Shown: positions 49,174 to 60,852, counted from the stretch's first letter. The stretch: DNA of 64,000 nt from Butyricicoccus porcorum (GCF_002157465.1 NZ_NHOC01000007.1:140426-204425); one strand, 5' to 3'. A program made the numbers and translations. Notes: a model not told the origin generated them from the sequence alone.

Positions 49174-49202
49174 TTGTCTGACCGGCGAAAGTATAGTACA
49201 AT
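49174..49202 (+). promoter_or_regulatory. Promoter of the THUMP methyltransferase gene
   Basis: TTGTCT, 17 bp, TACAAT, 47 bases before the ATG. Confidence 0.7.
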
Positions 49203-49248
49203 GAAACACACGCCGCATTCTGCGGCAATTATGGAAGGATTTTTATAT

Positions 49249-50475
49249 ATGGAATATGAATTTTGCTGTCCGACCCTGTTCGGACTGGAGGGAATCGTCG
49301 GCGATGAGCTGCGCCATGGCGGCGGGCTGACCGATGTCCGTGTCGAAAACGGGCGGGTATTTTTTTCCGGCGATGCGCGCACACTGGTATGGGCTAATCT
49401 GTGGCTGCGCTGCGCGGAGCGCGTGTTGATTAAAGTGGGAGAATTCCCGGCACGTACCTTTGAAGAGCTGTTTGAGGGTGTTTACGAGCTCCCGTGGCTG
49501 GACTACATTGAAAAGGACTGTGCGTTCCCGGTCAAGGGTTATTCGCTGAATTCAAATTTGCACAGCATCCCGGACTGCCAGAGCATTGTAAAAAAAGCGA
49601 TTGTCAAAAGCCTGTCGGAATCCTACGGCATTGGCTGGTTTGAGGAGACTGGCCCGCGCTGCCAGGTACAGTTCTCTATCATGGATAATATTGCAACACT
49701 GTATCTGGATACCTCGGGTGCTGGACTGCACAAGCGCGGTTACCGCGCGAATGCAAACGAAGCGCCGCTGCGCGAGACGCTTGCGGCGGCGATGGTGCAT
49801 CTCTCACGTTACCGCGGGCGGGGAGAATTCCTCGACCCATTCTGCGGTTCGGGTACGATCCCGATCGAGGCGGCGATGATTGCCATGAACCGCGCGCCTG
49901 GACTGGCGCGTTCCTTTGACGCGGAAAAATGGGCATGTATCGACCCGGAGCTGTGGCGGCAGGGAAGGGAACAGGCACTTGACGTCATCTACCGTGACCG
50001 CTGCTATGACATCTGCGGCAGTGATATCGATCCGGCATGCGTTGAGCTGTCTGCGGAAAATGCGAAAAAGGCGGGCGTAGAGCATACGGTGCGTTTCGAG
50101 ACACGTGATGCCTGCACACTGCGCCTGGACAGACGCGAGGGCACACTGATCTGCAATCCACCGTACGGTGAGCGCATGATGGACGTTGCTTCTGCGCGCA
50201 AGCTGCTGCGAAATTTTGGCACAACGGCCTCTCGTTCGCCAATGAAGCAGTATATTATCAGCTCTGACGAGAATTTTGAGGAGTTTTTCGGGGTAAAAGC
50301 GGATAAAAAAAGAAAACTGTACAACGGCATGCTGCGCTGTAATCTGTTTATGTATTATCAGCCGCCTGAAAAGCGAAAGCGGTTCCGTTCGTTTGCCAAC
50401 ACAAAGAATAACATGAAAAAAGTTCAGAAAAATCGCAATAATCGCCCAAACAAGCGGTTTGAGGGTCATTCATAA
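49249..50475 (+). CDS. THUMP-domain rRNA guanine-N2 methyltransferase (RlmL/YpsC type)
   Basis: 408 residues. Start MEYEFCCPTLFGLEGIVGDE chosen for GGAAGGA about ten bases upstream; the frame is open earlier but passes the promoter. N-terminal THUMP domain to about 165, then LHKRGYRANANEAPLRETLAAAM, SAM-binding LDPFCGSGTIPIEAAM and catalytic ICNPPYGERM. The basic tail (RKRFRSFANTKNN) may bind RNA. It methylates 23S rRNA in relatives. Divergent from DUF4364. Confidence 0.9.
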   Translation: MEYEFCCPTLFGLEGIVGDELRHGGGLTDVRVENGRVFFSGDARTLVWANLWLRCAERVLIKVGEFPARTFEELFEGVYELPWLDYIEKDCAFPVKGYSLNSNLHSIPDCQSIVKKAIVKSLSESYGIGWFEETGPRCQVQFSIMDNIATLYLDTSGAGLHKRGYRANANEAPLRETLAAAMVHLSRYRGRGEFLDPFCGSGTIPIEAAMIAMNRAPGLARSFDAEKWACIDPELWRQGREQALDVIYRDRCYDICGSDIDPACVELSAENAKKAGVEHTVRFETRDACTLRLDRREGTLICNPPYGERMMDVASARKLLRNFGTTASRSPMKQYIISSDENFEEFFGVKADKKRKLYNGMLRCNLFMYYQPPEKRKRFRSFANTKNNMKKVQKNRNNRPNKRFEGHS

Positions 50476-50551
50476 ATTGTTTACAAAAATATTGGAAAAA
50501 TCGGAAAAAAACTCTTGCGTATTCGGGGCAAATGATATAATATAATATACG

Positions 50552-50578
50552 TTAGCACTCCGGGTAATCGAGTGCTAA
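50552..50578. promoter_or_regulatory. CIRCE element (HrcA operator)
   Basis: TTAGCACTC, nine bases, GAGTGCTAA: a perfect CIRCE just after TATAAT-rich -10 sequence (50536-50546) and upstream of groES. It predicts HrcA repression relieved by heat. Confidence 0.97.
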
Positions 50579-50584
50579 ACCTGA

Positions 50585-50905
<321 letters not shown>

Positions 50906-50911
50906 GTTTAA

Positions 50912-52576
<1,665 letters not shown>

Positions 52577-52629
52577 GTCAGTGCCATAACACAAGGTACA
52601 CCAAATTTACGAGAGATTCTCGATTTAAG

Positions 52630-52658
52630 AATTCCCGCCGAAAGGCGGGAATTTTTTT
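52630..52658 (+). terminator. Intrinsic terminator after groEL
   Basis: ATTCCCGCC and GGCGGGAAT around GAAA, followed by seven T. Confidence 0.95.
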
Positions 52659-52788
52659 GCTTTTATACACATTTTTTAACTGATGTCAAAATCAAAGCTT
52701 TACATTTTAAGAAGACTTAACCAAAATTTTACGCTGGTATGGTAGATTGCAGCATTTGGGGCAGATACAATAGGGAAGAGGTGATTTT

Positions 52789-53781
52789 ATGAATATCAAC
52801 GGTTTTACCGAAACAGGAACATGGTACAAAGGCAATTTGCACTGCCATTCGACAAATTCAGATGGATTATTGAAACCTGACGAAGTTGCTGCATTATATA
52901 AAGAGCATGGATATCATTTTCTGGCCATCAGCGATCACGATTTATATTCCGATTACCGCAACGAATTGGGCAGTGATACGTTTCTTATTTTGCCCGCTCT
53001 GGAGGCATCAGCCGTGTTGTATGAGGATGAGAGTAAAACGGAACGATTGCGGATTCATCATATTCACGGCATCCTGGGAACGGAAGAGATGCAAAAGAAC
53101 GCAGAACACAATCTGTTTCATCATCTGGAATATTATCCGCCGCGTCTGTTTTACGGCAACTGGGATGGCGCAGCTGTGGCGCAGGAGCTTCAGGATGATC
53201 TGAAAAAACATGGATGCATTACTACCTACAATCACCCTGTCTGGTCCAGAGTCAGGGAGGATGAATTTATCGATATTGAGGGTTGTACGGCAATGGAAAT
53301 TTTTAATTACGGCACGGTGAACGAAAGTGCAACAGGAGTTGATTCTCTGCATTGGGATGTTATGCTGCGCAAGGGAAAGAAAATTTTTGCCGTTGCTTCG
53401 GATGACAACCACAATGATGGCATTGTGGAGGACAGTTTTGGCGGATATATCGTAGTCAAAGCGGAGAAGCTGAACCATGAATCGATTGTTCAGGCCATTG
53501 TGGACGGAAATTATTATTCTTCTTCTGGCCCGGAAATCTTTGACTGGGGTATTCGGGACAATGTGGCATATGTGCAGTGCAGTTCAGTAAACAGAGTAAA
53601 TTTTATCGCAGGCAATTACATCAATGCAGGAGGATGTGTGGTATCCCGGTCAGGGAAAGATGACATAACCGAGGCGAGGTTTGCATTGCGCGGTAATGAG
53701 GATTACATCCGGGTTGAATGCACCGACCGACACGGAAATACCGCATGGACGAATCCAATCTTTTTAAAGGGACTCAGATGA
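52789..53781 (+). CDS. PHP-domain metal-dependent hydrolase (CehA/McbA-like)
   Basis: 330 residues. PHP motifs I-IV: GNLHCHSTNSDG (residues about 15-26), ISDHDLYSD, the CITTYNHPVW segment and VASDDNHND. The C-terminal 80 residues form a beta-rich domain (VNRVNFIAGNYINAGG). No signal peptide. Such proteins hydrolyse phosphoesters or related bonds with two or three metal ions. Adjacent to, and upstream of, the MerR regulator and ABC importer operon; its substrate is probably part of that pathway. GAAGAGGTG lies before the ATG. Confidence 0.83.
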   Translation: MNINGFTETGTWYKGNLHCHSTNSDGLLKPDEVAALYKEHGYHFLAISDHDLYSDYRNELGSDTFLILPALEASAVLYEDESKTERLRIHHIHGILGTEEMQKNAEHNLFHHLEYYPPRLFYGNWDGAAVAQELQDDLKKHGCITTYNHPVWSRVREDEFIDIEGCTAMEIFNYGTVNESATGVDSLHWDVMLRKGKKIFAVASDDNHNDGIVEDSFGGYIVVKAEKLNHESIVQAIVDGNYYSSSGPEIFDWGIRDNVAYVQCSSVNRVNFIAGNYINAGGCVVSRSGKDDITEARFALRGNEDYIRVECTDRHGNTAWTNPIFLKGLR

Positions 53782-53822
53782 GTCCCTTTTTCGCACACCC
53801 AAAAATACAGAGGAAAGGCAAC

Positions 53823-54644
53823 ATGGTCAAATATGTACTTTCAATTTCAGAACTGGCAAAATTAAAAAACGTCACAAGTGAAACTCTGAGACATTACGAC
53901 AGAATCGGGCTGCTGAAACCGGATTATACCTCGGAGAGCGGACGACGGTATTATTCGATCCGCCAGTATGAACGCCTCGGAACCATTCTTGAACTGCGTC
54001 AGGCCGGTATGAGTCTGAATATGATTCAGGAATACCTTGACAATCGGAATTTTCAAAAGTCTCTTTCGATGCTGGAGGAGTATCAGAGGGAATTTGAACG
54101 AAAATTACAGGAACAAATGCAGTTGAATGAGGCGCTGCTCCGGAAGCTGGCGTTTTTGAGAAGTTTGTCTGACCTTCCGCAAATGGAAACCGTATTTGAA
54201 ATGGAATTTCCAATCCGTTATATGGTTACCTTTGGAAAGGAAGCGGGCGACAGGGAAGAGCATGCGATGGCGTTCACCAAGCTGGAGAATTATATCAGAG
54301 AAAAAATACCGATCCTTGCCAGTGACCGGGTAGGAGTCATAGCTGACGAGAGATTGCTTGTCCCCAACGATCAGCTTATTCCGGCTGTACCGATGCTGCT
54401 GGTTTCTCCCGAAAAGGCGGACACAACTTATTTGAGGGAAATTCCGTCAGGTAAGTATGTCTGCATGTACTATAAAAATGGAGTTCTGGAAAAATATGAT
54501 CGCTGTTTTGAGAAAATCAAGCAGTACATTCAGGAGAAAAACTATCGAATTTGCGGCAAGATTTTGCAAATATATAAAATCGATGTCACATTGACCAACA
54601 ATGCGGAGGAAACCGTGCTGGAAATTCAAATTCCGGTACAATAG
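53823..54644 (+). CDS. MerR-family regulator with GyrI-like effector domain
   Basis: 273 residues. HTH ISELAKLKNVTSETLRHYDR followed by IGLLKPDYTSESGRRYYSI, long coiled-coil helix (LEEYQREFERKLQEQMQLNE) and a C-terminal BmrR/GyrI-like ligand domain. Start at 53823 chosen after AGAGGAAAGG; upstream codons overlap the PHP gene. MerR proteins activate promoters with overlong spacers; one with 19 bp lies at 54690-54720 before the importer genes, so it is probably their activator. Confidence 0.87.
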   Translation: MVKYVLSISELAKLKNVTSETLRHYDRIGLLKPDYTSESGRRYYSIRQYERLGTILELRQAGMSLNMIQEYLDNRNFQKSLSMLEEYQREFERKLQEQMQLNEALLRKLAFLRSLSDLPQMETVFEMEFPIRYMVTFGKEAGDREEHAMAFTKLENYIREKIPILASDRVGVIADERLLVPNDQLIPAVPMLLVSPEKADTTYLREIPSGKYVCMYYKNGVLEKYDRCFEKIKQYIQEKNYRICGKILQIYKIDVTLTNNAEETVLEIQIPVQ

Positions 54645-54689
54645 CGGTCAGAATTTTCTTGAATTTAACAAACTTTACTGATTCATGAG

Positions 54690-54720
54690 TTGAAGTTTTT
54701 GCTGCACAAAGAAGTATGCT
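54690..54720 (+). promoter_or_regulatory. MerR-type promoter of the importer operon
   Basis: TTGAAG, a 19-bp spacer, TATGCT. The spacer length is the hallmark of MerR-activated promoters. The first gene starts 45 bases downstream. Confidence 0.62.
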
Positions 54721-54764
54721 GTAAAAGAAGTCAAAAAAGATCCATTTAATTTCAGGAGGTAACA

Positions 54765-55877
54765 ATGAAAAAGAGATTCATTCAATTGACGGCTGCGGTT
54801 TTAACAGCTACGATTTCTGCCGCATGTCTTGCAGGCTGCGGAAGTACAGGCAGCACACAAACAGAAAGTGTAGATTTGAACAGCATGTCTCTGGAAGAGA
54901 TTACAGCCAAGGCGAAAGAAGAAGGAGAAGTTAATTCCGTAGGTATGCCGGATGACTGGGCAAACTGGGATGATACGTGGAGCGGAATTTACGATACATA
55001 TGGATTGAAGCACACCGATGTCGACCTGTCTTCCGCAGAGGAACTGGCGATGTTCGAGGCGGAGAAGAACAATGCGACCAAGGATATCGGTGATGTGGGT
55101 GAGACCTACGGCGCAGTTGCAGAAGAAAAGGGCCTGACTCTCAAATATAAGACCAGCTATTGGGATGAAATCCCGGATTGGGCAAAAGATGATGATGGCG
55201 ACTGGGTGGTTGCATATTACGGAACCATGGCGCTGATGACCAACAAGAGGCTGGTTCCGGATGCGCCGACGTCATTCCAGGATCTGCTGGACGGCGACTA
55301 TGTCGTATCCATCGGTGACGTTGCAAAGTCCACCAGAGCACAGTATGCTGTGCTGGCTGCGGCTTATGCAATGGGCGGAGATGAAAGCAACATTCAACCG
55401 GGTCTGGATTTCTTCCGCCAGCTTGCGGAGCAGGGACGTCTGGATAAGGGAGAATTCAATTTCAGCCGCATTGAAAAGGGTGAAATTGGCGTTGCAATTA
55501 TTTGGGATTTCGTAGGAATCGGCTACCGCGAACAGATCAAGGAAAACAATCCGGATGCAGATTTTGAGATGTGCATTCCGAGCGACTGTTCGGTACAGAG
55601 TGGTTACACAACTATCATCAACGCGTATACCAAACGTCCGTATGCGGCAGCTTTGACGAGAGAATATATTCTGAGTGATGAGGGACAGTTGAATCTGGCA
55701 AAGGGGTATGCGAAAACAGTGCGCGATATAGATCTGCCGGCCGAGCTGGAGGAAAAAATGATCCCGGATAATCAGTATAACAATGTAAAGATGGTAGAAG
55801 ATCAGGAAGCATGGGAAGAAACCGTGGCAGAGCTTCCCTCTCTGTGGAATGAAGAAGTCATGGCATACGCCAAATAA
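54765..55877 (+). CDS. ABC importer substrate-binding lipoprotein (PotD-like)
   Basis: 370 residues. Lipobox LAGC with Cys25. The mature part resembles group-1 binding proteins for polyamines, iron or related small cations: IPDWAKDDDGDWVVAYYGT, LVPDAPTSFQDLLDGDYVV, EKGEIGVAIIWDFVGIGYRE. AGGAGG before the ATG. Genes for two permeases, an ATPase and three enzymes follow; the ligand is likely the compound those enzymes degrade, possibly a guanidino compound. An Asp/Glu-rich cleft would suit a cationic ligand. Confidence 0.83.
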   Translation: MKKRFIQLTAAVLTATISAACLAGCGSTGSTQTESVDLNSMSLEEITAKAKEEGEVNSVGMPDDWANWDDTWSGIYDTYGLKHTDVDLSSAEELAMFEAEKNNATKDIGDVGETYGAVAEEKGLTLKYKTSYWDEIPDWAKDDDGDWVVAYYGTMALMTNKRLVPDAPTSFQDLLDGDYVVSIGDVAKSTRAQYAVLAAAYAMGGDESNIQPGLDFFRQLAEQGRLDKGEFNFSRIEKGEIGVAIIWDFVGIGYREQIKENNPDADFEMCIPSDCSVQSGYTTIINAYTKRPYAAALTREYILSDEGQLNLAKGYAKTVRDIDLPAELEEKMIPDNQYNNVKMVEDQEAWEETVAELPSLWNEEVMAYAK

Positions 55878-55892
55878 ACAGGGAGTGGAATT

Positions 55893-56744
55893 ATGAGGAA
55901 GACGCAGACAAAAAAGTATTTGCTGGCATTGCTTCCGTTCGTGATTCTGGTGGGGCTGTTTGAGATTATCCCGATTGCAACCATTATCGTAAGAAGCTTT
56001 ACACCAGAGAGCGGAGAGATTGGTCTTACCTTGGCCAATTATGTCCAGGTTTTTACCAAAAAACTATATCGGTCAGCTATTTTTAATAGCCTGATTATTG
56101 CGGTGTTCTCATCTGTCATCGGCCTGTTTGTGGCATTCTTTGGATCCAAGGCGGCCTATGAAAAAGGCGGCAGAGCGAAAAAGATTTTCATGAGCCTGCT
56201 CAATATGGTTTCCAATTTTTCGGGCGTTCCGCTGGCATTTGCCTACATTATCATGCTGGGCAACACGGGCATTCTCACCCTGATCGGACAGAAATACGGC
56301 ATTCAATTTCTGGCAGAATTTCCGTTGTATTCGGTTGTAGGCCTGATGTTTACCTATATTTACTTCCAGATTCCGCTGTCCACACTTCTGCTGCTCCCGG
56401 CATTCGAGTCCATCAAAAAGGAATGGAAGGATGCTGTCGGGCTGCTGGGAGGTACCAGCAGAACATTCTGGATGAAGGTTGGTATTCCGGTACTGATGCC
56501 GAGCATCCTGGGTACCTTTTCCGCGATGTTTGCCAATGCCATCGCGGCCTATGCGACTGCGTATGCTCTGGTGATGAACAATGTTTCGATTCTCCCGATT
56601 CGGATTTCGGAACAGTTTGTCGGAGATGTCGTACAAAATCCGCATCTCGGCGGCGCACTGGCTGTCATACTGATGGCACTGATGGTCCTTTCCGTTTTCA
56701 TCAATGAGAAGATTCTACAGAAAGACAGGGGGCACCAGGAATGA
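55893..56744 (+). CDS. ABC importer permease 1 (PotB-like)
   Basis: 283 residues, six membrane helices. The EAA loop that contacts the ATPase reads KEWKDAVGLLGGTSRTFWMK followed by VGIPVLMPSI. AGGGAG before the ATG. Overlaps the next permease gene (ATGA). Confidence 0.88.
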   Translation: MRKTQTKKYLLALLPFVILVGLFEIIPIATIIVRSFTPESGEIGLTLANYVQVFTKKLYRSAIFNSLIIAVFSSVIGLFVAFFGSKAAYEKGGRAKKIFMSLLNMVSNFSGVPLAFAYIIMLGNTGILTLIGQKYGIQFLAEFPLYSVVGLMFTYIYFQIPLSTLLLLPAFESIKKEWKDAVGLLGGTSRTFWMKVGIPVLMPSILGTFSAMFANAIAAYATAYALVMNNVSILPIRISEQFVGDVVQNPHLGGALAVILMALMVLSVFINEKILQKDRGHQE

Positions 56745-57535
56745 GAGAAACCGGAAAGAAAAGAGGAAGCAGTGAGCTTCTGTGGGTTATCGGAATTTAT
56801 CTTTTGTTCCCATTGCTTTTGACCTTTATCTATTCGCTGTTTACCGAATGGATTACGATTCTTCCCAAAGGATTTACACTGAATGCCTATCTGGAACTGT
56901 TCCGGGATTCGTATTTTTGGAGCTGCGTTGGAAGAACAGTCCTGATCTCCGTTGTGCCGATTGTCATTTGTACCATTGTTGTCCTGCTTGCCATGTATGT
57001 GGTAGTGGTGTACCTGCCTAAGCTGGACAGCATCATGAAGGTGATTTGTACGATCCCATATGCCATTCAGGGCGTTATCCTTCCGATCAGTGTGCTGGGA
57101 TTGTATGTCAATGCGCCGGAGCCATTTTCCAACCGCGTATTCATGCTGGTCTGCACCTACTGCATCGTCGTGCTTCCCTATATTTATCAGGGTGTGCGCA
57201 ATAATCTGAATGCAGTACACGCGCCGAGACTACTGGAAGCGGCACAGATGCTGGGGGCTGGAAGGTTTTATGCATTTTGGAACATCATCCTTCCCAACAT
57301 TGCAAGTGGTGTTATGGTCTCCGCCATGCTGGCATTGTCGATTGTGTTTGGCGATTTTGTCATCATCAATACGCTGGCGGGCAACTACTTCCCAACCGGA
57401 CAGATGTATCTGTATGCTGTCATGAAGCAGTCCGGACAAAAGGCAAGCGCCGTTATTGTATTGCTGTTTATCGTAACGCTGCTGATTTCTCTGGCAGTAT
57501 TCGGCCTACAGAAAGACAAAAAGAAGGAGAGGTAA
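56741..57535 (+). CDS. ABC importer permease 2 (PotC-like)
   Basis: 264 residues, six membrane helices. EAA loop LLEAAQMLGAGRFYAFWNII followed by LPNIASG. Heterodimer partner of the previous permease. Eight bases separate it from the ATPase gene. Confidence 0.88.
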   Translation: MRETGKKRGSSELLWVIGIYLLFPLLLTFIYSLFTEWITILPKGFTLNAYLELFRDSYFWSCVGRTVLISVVPIVICTIVVLLAMYVVVVYLPKLDSIMKVICTIPYAIQGVILPISVLGLYVNAPEPFSNRVFMLVCTYCIVVLPYIYQGVRNNLNAVHAPRLLEAAQMLGAGRFYAFWNIILPNIASGVMVSAMLALSIVFGDFVIINTLAGNYFPTGQMYLYAVMKQSGQKASAVIVLLFIVTLLISLAVFGLQKDKKKER

Positions 57536-57542
57536 ATTCCAG

Positions 57543-58547
57543 ATGGCATATATTGAATTCAGGAATATTGATAAATTTTATGGCGAAAATCACGTGCTCA
57601 AAAATGTGAATTTGAATATCGAAAAGGGGCAGTTTGTCACGTTGCTGGGACCGTCTGGCTGCGGCAAGAGCACGCTTCTGCGTTGTCTGTCTGGTCTGGA
57701 GGAAATTTCCTCCGGACAGATTATCATGGACGGCAAGGATATCACCGGACTTGAGCCAAAAGATAGAAACATCGGCATGGTGTTCCAGCATTACAGCCTG
57801 TTCCCAAACATGACGGTAGAGGAAAATATCGCGTTTGGTCTGAAAATGAAAAAGAAGCCACAGGATGAAATCGACAGTAAGGTGAAGGAAGTCATGGAAA
57901 TGGTCGAGCTGACCGGGAAGGAGAAGGCCTATCCGGTCAGTCTGTCTGGCGGACAGCAGCAGAGAGTTGCACTGGCACGCAGCATTGTGCAGCAGCCGAA
58001 GGTGCTGCTGTTGGACGAGCCGCTCAGTGCCATCGATGCCAAGCTGAGAAAGGCACTCCAGCAGAGCATCCGCGAGGTGCATAAAAAGCTGGGTCTCACC
58101 AGTATCTTTGTCACGCACGATCAGGATGAGGCGATGGTCATGTCGGACACCATCCATCTGTTCCATGACGGAAAAATTGAGCAGTCGAGTGATCCGATCG
58201 GCATGTATACTGCGCCGGTCAGCAAATTTGCCGCTACCTTTATCGGAAATTATAATATCCTGTCGGAAGAGCAGTTTGCAGCTGTCACAGGCAAGCGTGT
58301 GACGGCACCGGAAGGTATTGCCATCCGCCCGGAAACGCTGCAATTTGTCGATGGTGAAACAGACGAAGAATATTGCTTTACTGGCACGATTGTCGACAAC
58401 ACGCCGAAGGGCAATGTGTTGCAGTACCGTGTCCGGGTCAATGGAATCATTCTCAAGGTTGATGTCCTGTTCCGCAGCAAAACACTTTTCCAGAACGGGA
58501 ATAAGGTCAAACTGGCAGTTGCAGACCACAACTGTATTAGATTATAA
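57543..58547 (+). CDS. ABC importer ATPase (PotA-like)
   Basis: 334 residues. Walker A LLGPSGCGKSTLLR, signature VSLSGGQQQRVALA, Walker B VLLLDEPLSAIDAK, H-loop FVTHDQDEAM. A C-terminal TOBE-type regulatory domain covers about 240-334 (EGIAIRPETLQFVDGE). Its stop overlaps the start of the ureohydrolase gene (TAATG). Confidence 0.92.
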   Translation: MAYIEFRNIDKFYGENHVLKNVNLNIEKGQFVTLLGPSGCGKSTLLRCLSGLEEISSGQIIMDGKDITGLEPKDRNIGMVFQHYSLFPNMTVEENIAFGLKMKKKPQDEIDSKVKEVMEMVELTGKEKAYPVSLSGGQQQRVALARSIVQQPKVLLLDEPLSAIDAKLRKALQQSIREVHKKLGLTSIFVTHDQDEAMVMSDTIHLFHDGKIEQSSDPIGMYTAPVSKFAATFIGNYNILSEEQFAAVTGKRVTAPEGIAIRPETLQFVDGETDEEYCFTGTIVDNTPKGNVLQYRVRVNGIILKVDVLFRSKTLFQNGNKVKLAVADHNCIRL

Positions 58548-59518
58548 TGAAAGAGAACAAATATATGAAATACGGAACAGTAAATTCTTTACAATCCCCA
58601 AGATTTGCCGGAGTTAAGACGTTCATGCGGATGCAGAATATCAGAACGCTGGATGACATTGATTTCGCTGTGCTCGGAATTCCGTTTGATACCTGCGCAA
58701 CCTATCGCGCAGGCGCGCGTTTTGGCCCGGCTTCTATCCGGGAAATGTCATCGCTCGCGGCAAAGCCGTATCATCCGGAACTGGAGGTTGACATCTTTGC
58801 GCAGTGCTCCGGTGTCGATTACGGCGATATCGGCTCTGTACCGGGATATGTGGAAGAGTCGTTTGATGTGATGCAGAAAGAGATGAAGGAGATTTTTGCG
58901 CGGGGCATCATTCCGATTGCCATGGGCGGAGATCACAGTGTTACCCTGCCGGAGCTGCGGGCGTGCAGCGAAGTGTATGGCCCGGTTGCACTGGTTCATT
59001 TTGATGCGCATTACGATACGATTTCCGAATACTTCGGAAAGCCCTACAGCCATGGCACACCATTCTATCATGCCGCAATGGAAGGTCTGGTGGACACCGC
59101 ACATTCCATTCAGTTGGGCATACGGGAGGGGCTGTACGGTGCGGAGGACGCAGAGAATTCCGCAAAGCTCGGCTACCAATCGATAACAGCGGCACAGATG
59201 CATGAGATGTCCGGTGAGGATGTGATCCGATGCATTTGTGCGCGCACAGAGGGGAAAAAGGTATTCCTCACGTTCGATATCGATTTTCTCGATCCTGCCT
59301 TTGCTCCGGGTACCGGAACGCCGGTTCCGGGCGGATTTTCCACCTGGGAGGCGCTTAAGATTCTTCGTGGTTTGAAGGAACTGGACATTGTAGGCTATGA
59401 TATCGTTGAAGTCGCCCCGGCTTTTGACGGCAGCGGGATTACATCGATTGCAGCCGCCGGAATCATACAGGAATTTATGTCCCTGATTGCATGGAGGAAA
59501 AAACATGGAAAACTTTGA
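58547..59518 (+). CDS. Ureohydrolase (agmatinase/arginase family)
   Basis: 323 residues. All dimanganese ligands are present: AMGGDHSVTLPEL, VHFDAHYDTISEYFG, SHGTPFYHA and LTFDIDFLDPAFAPGTGTP. The family hydrolyses guanidino compounds (agmatine, arginine, guanidinobutyrate and others) to urea and an amine; substrate choice cannot be read from motifs. The start at 58547 overlaps the ATPase stop; a Met at 58565 is an alternative. It overlaps the D-serine ammonia-lyase gene by 14 bases, so the two enzymes belong to one pathway. The urea made could feed the urease at 14.8-20.4 kb. Confidence 0.9.
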   Translation: MKENKYMKYGTVNSLQSPRFAGVKTFMRMQNIRTLDDIDFAVLGIPFDTCATYRAGARFGPASIREMSSLAAKPYHPELEVDIFAQCSGVDYGDIGSVPGYVEESFDVMQKEMKEIFARGIIPIAMGGDHSVTLPELRACSEVYGPVALVHFDAHYDTISEYFGKPYSHGTPFYHAAMEGLVDTAHSIQLGIREGLYGAEDAENSAKLGYQSITAAQMHEMSGEDVIRCICARTEGKKVFLTFDIDFLDPAFAPGTGTPVPGGFSTWEALKILRGLKELDIVGYDIVEVAPAFDGSGITSIAAAGIIQEFMSLIAWRKKHGKL

Positions 59519-60851
59519 GACGCTCATATCGGACTCTCGTGTTCTGGAATCACTCAGACAGGGACAGGAGGTTGTTTGGATCAATCCTGATAAACGCTGT
59601 CTGGAACAGAGTATGCAGGGCTGTGAGCTGAATCAGAGCGACATAGATGACGCGGAACAGAGGCTTTTTCGGTTTGCACCGCTCATTCAGGCATATTTTC
59701 CGGAGACGCAGCCGCAGGGTGGTCTGATTGAATCGCCGCTTGTGGCGATTGACGCGATGCAGGCATGCCTGAACCGGAAATACGGCAGCGTACAGACCGG
59801 CAAACTCCTGCTGAAAAAGGACAGTCATCTTGCCATTGCCGGGTCTGTCAAAGCGCGCGGCGGCATTTATGAGGTGCTCAAGCACACGGAAGATCTTGTC
59901 CTGCGGCATCACCTGTTGGAGCCGGGCGAAAGCTATGCGAAGCTGGGAGATCCGGATAAGAAAGCATTTTTTCGTGCATATACCATCCAGGTCGGTTCTA
60001 CCGGCAATCTGGGGCTGAGCATCGGTATCATCAGTGCAGTACTCGGATACCATGTGGTTGTCCATATGTCTGCCGATGCAAAGCAGTGGAAGAAAGATTT
60101 GCTGCGGAGCTATGGTGTCGATGTGCGCGAATATGAGGGCGACTACAGTGAAGCCGTCAGGAATGGCAGAATGCTTTCCGATGCAGACCCCAAGAGTTAT
60201 TTTGTAGACGATGAAAATTCCAGAAATCTGTTTCTCGGTTATGCCGTAGCTGGAAAACGCCTGAAGCAGCAGTTAGATGAGATGGAAATTGTTGTGGATC
60301 AAGACCATCCGTTGTTTGTCTATATCCCGTGTGGTGTCGGCGGCGCACCGGGCGGCATCACCTTTGGTCTCAAGCAGGTGTTTGGCGATGATGTTCATTG
60401 CTTTTTCGTTGAGCCGACACAGGCACCCTGCATGCTGCTCGGCCTGGCAACCGGTTTGAACAACAAAATTTCAGTGCAGGATATCGGTCTGAGCGGCGAG
60501 ACACAGGCGGATGGCCTTGCTGTGGGAAGACCATCTGCTTTTGTAGGCGGCATAATGAAAACCATGCTGAGCGGCGCATGTACCGTTGCCGATGAAAAGC
60601 TGTATCGATATATGAAGGACATGATGGATACCGAAGGGATCTTTCTGGAACCGAGTGCATGTGCGGCCGTGCACGGTGCAGTGTGCATGAATACAGAATC
60701 GGAGACAAGACGCTATCTGGAAGACAATCAGCTTGTTTCGCGGATGGCAAATACCACGCAGATTGTATGGGCAACCGGCGGAGGCCTTGTGCCTCAGACG
60801 ATCCGGGACGACTATATGCGCACAGCAGCGGAACTGGAAAAGGACAGTTGA
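59505..60851 (+). CDS. dsdA: D-serine ammonia-lyase
   Basis: 448 residues, matching E. coli DsdA in length and along its whole sequence as I recall it. PLP lysine in GSVKARGGIYEVL, VGSTGNLGLSIGI, HMSADAKQWKKDLLRSYGV, the glycine loop IPCGVGGAPGGI and WATGGGLVP. It converts D-serine to pyruvate and ammonia. The ATG at 59505 follows GGAGG. No dsdC or dsdX is present; instead it sits in an importer/ureohydrolase operon. Confidence 0.94.
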   Translation: MENFETLISDSRVLESLRQGQEVVWINPDKRCLEQSMQGCELNQSDIDDAEQRLFRFAPLIQAYFPETQPQGGLIESPLVAIDAMQACLNRKYGSVQTGKLLLKKDSHLAIAGSVKARGGIYEVLKHTEDLVLRHHLLEPGESYAKLGDPDKKAFFRAYTIQVGSTGNLGLSIGIISAVLGYHVVVHMSADAKQWKKDLLRSYGVDVREYEGDYSEAVRNGRMLSDADPKSYFVDDENSRNLFLGYAVAGKRLKQQLDEMEIVVDQDHPLFVYIPCGVGGAPGGITFGLKQVFGDDVHCFFVEPTQAPCMLLGLATGLNNKISVQDIGLSGETQADGLAVGRPSAFVGGIMKTMLSGACTVADEKLYRYMKDMMDTEGIFLEPSACAAVHGAVCMNTESETRRYLEDNQLVSRMANTTQIVWATGGGLVPQTIRDDYMRTAAELEKDS

Positions 60852-60852
60852 A

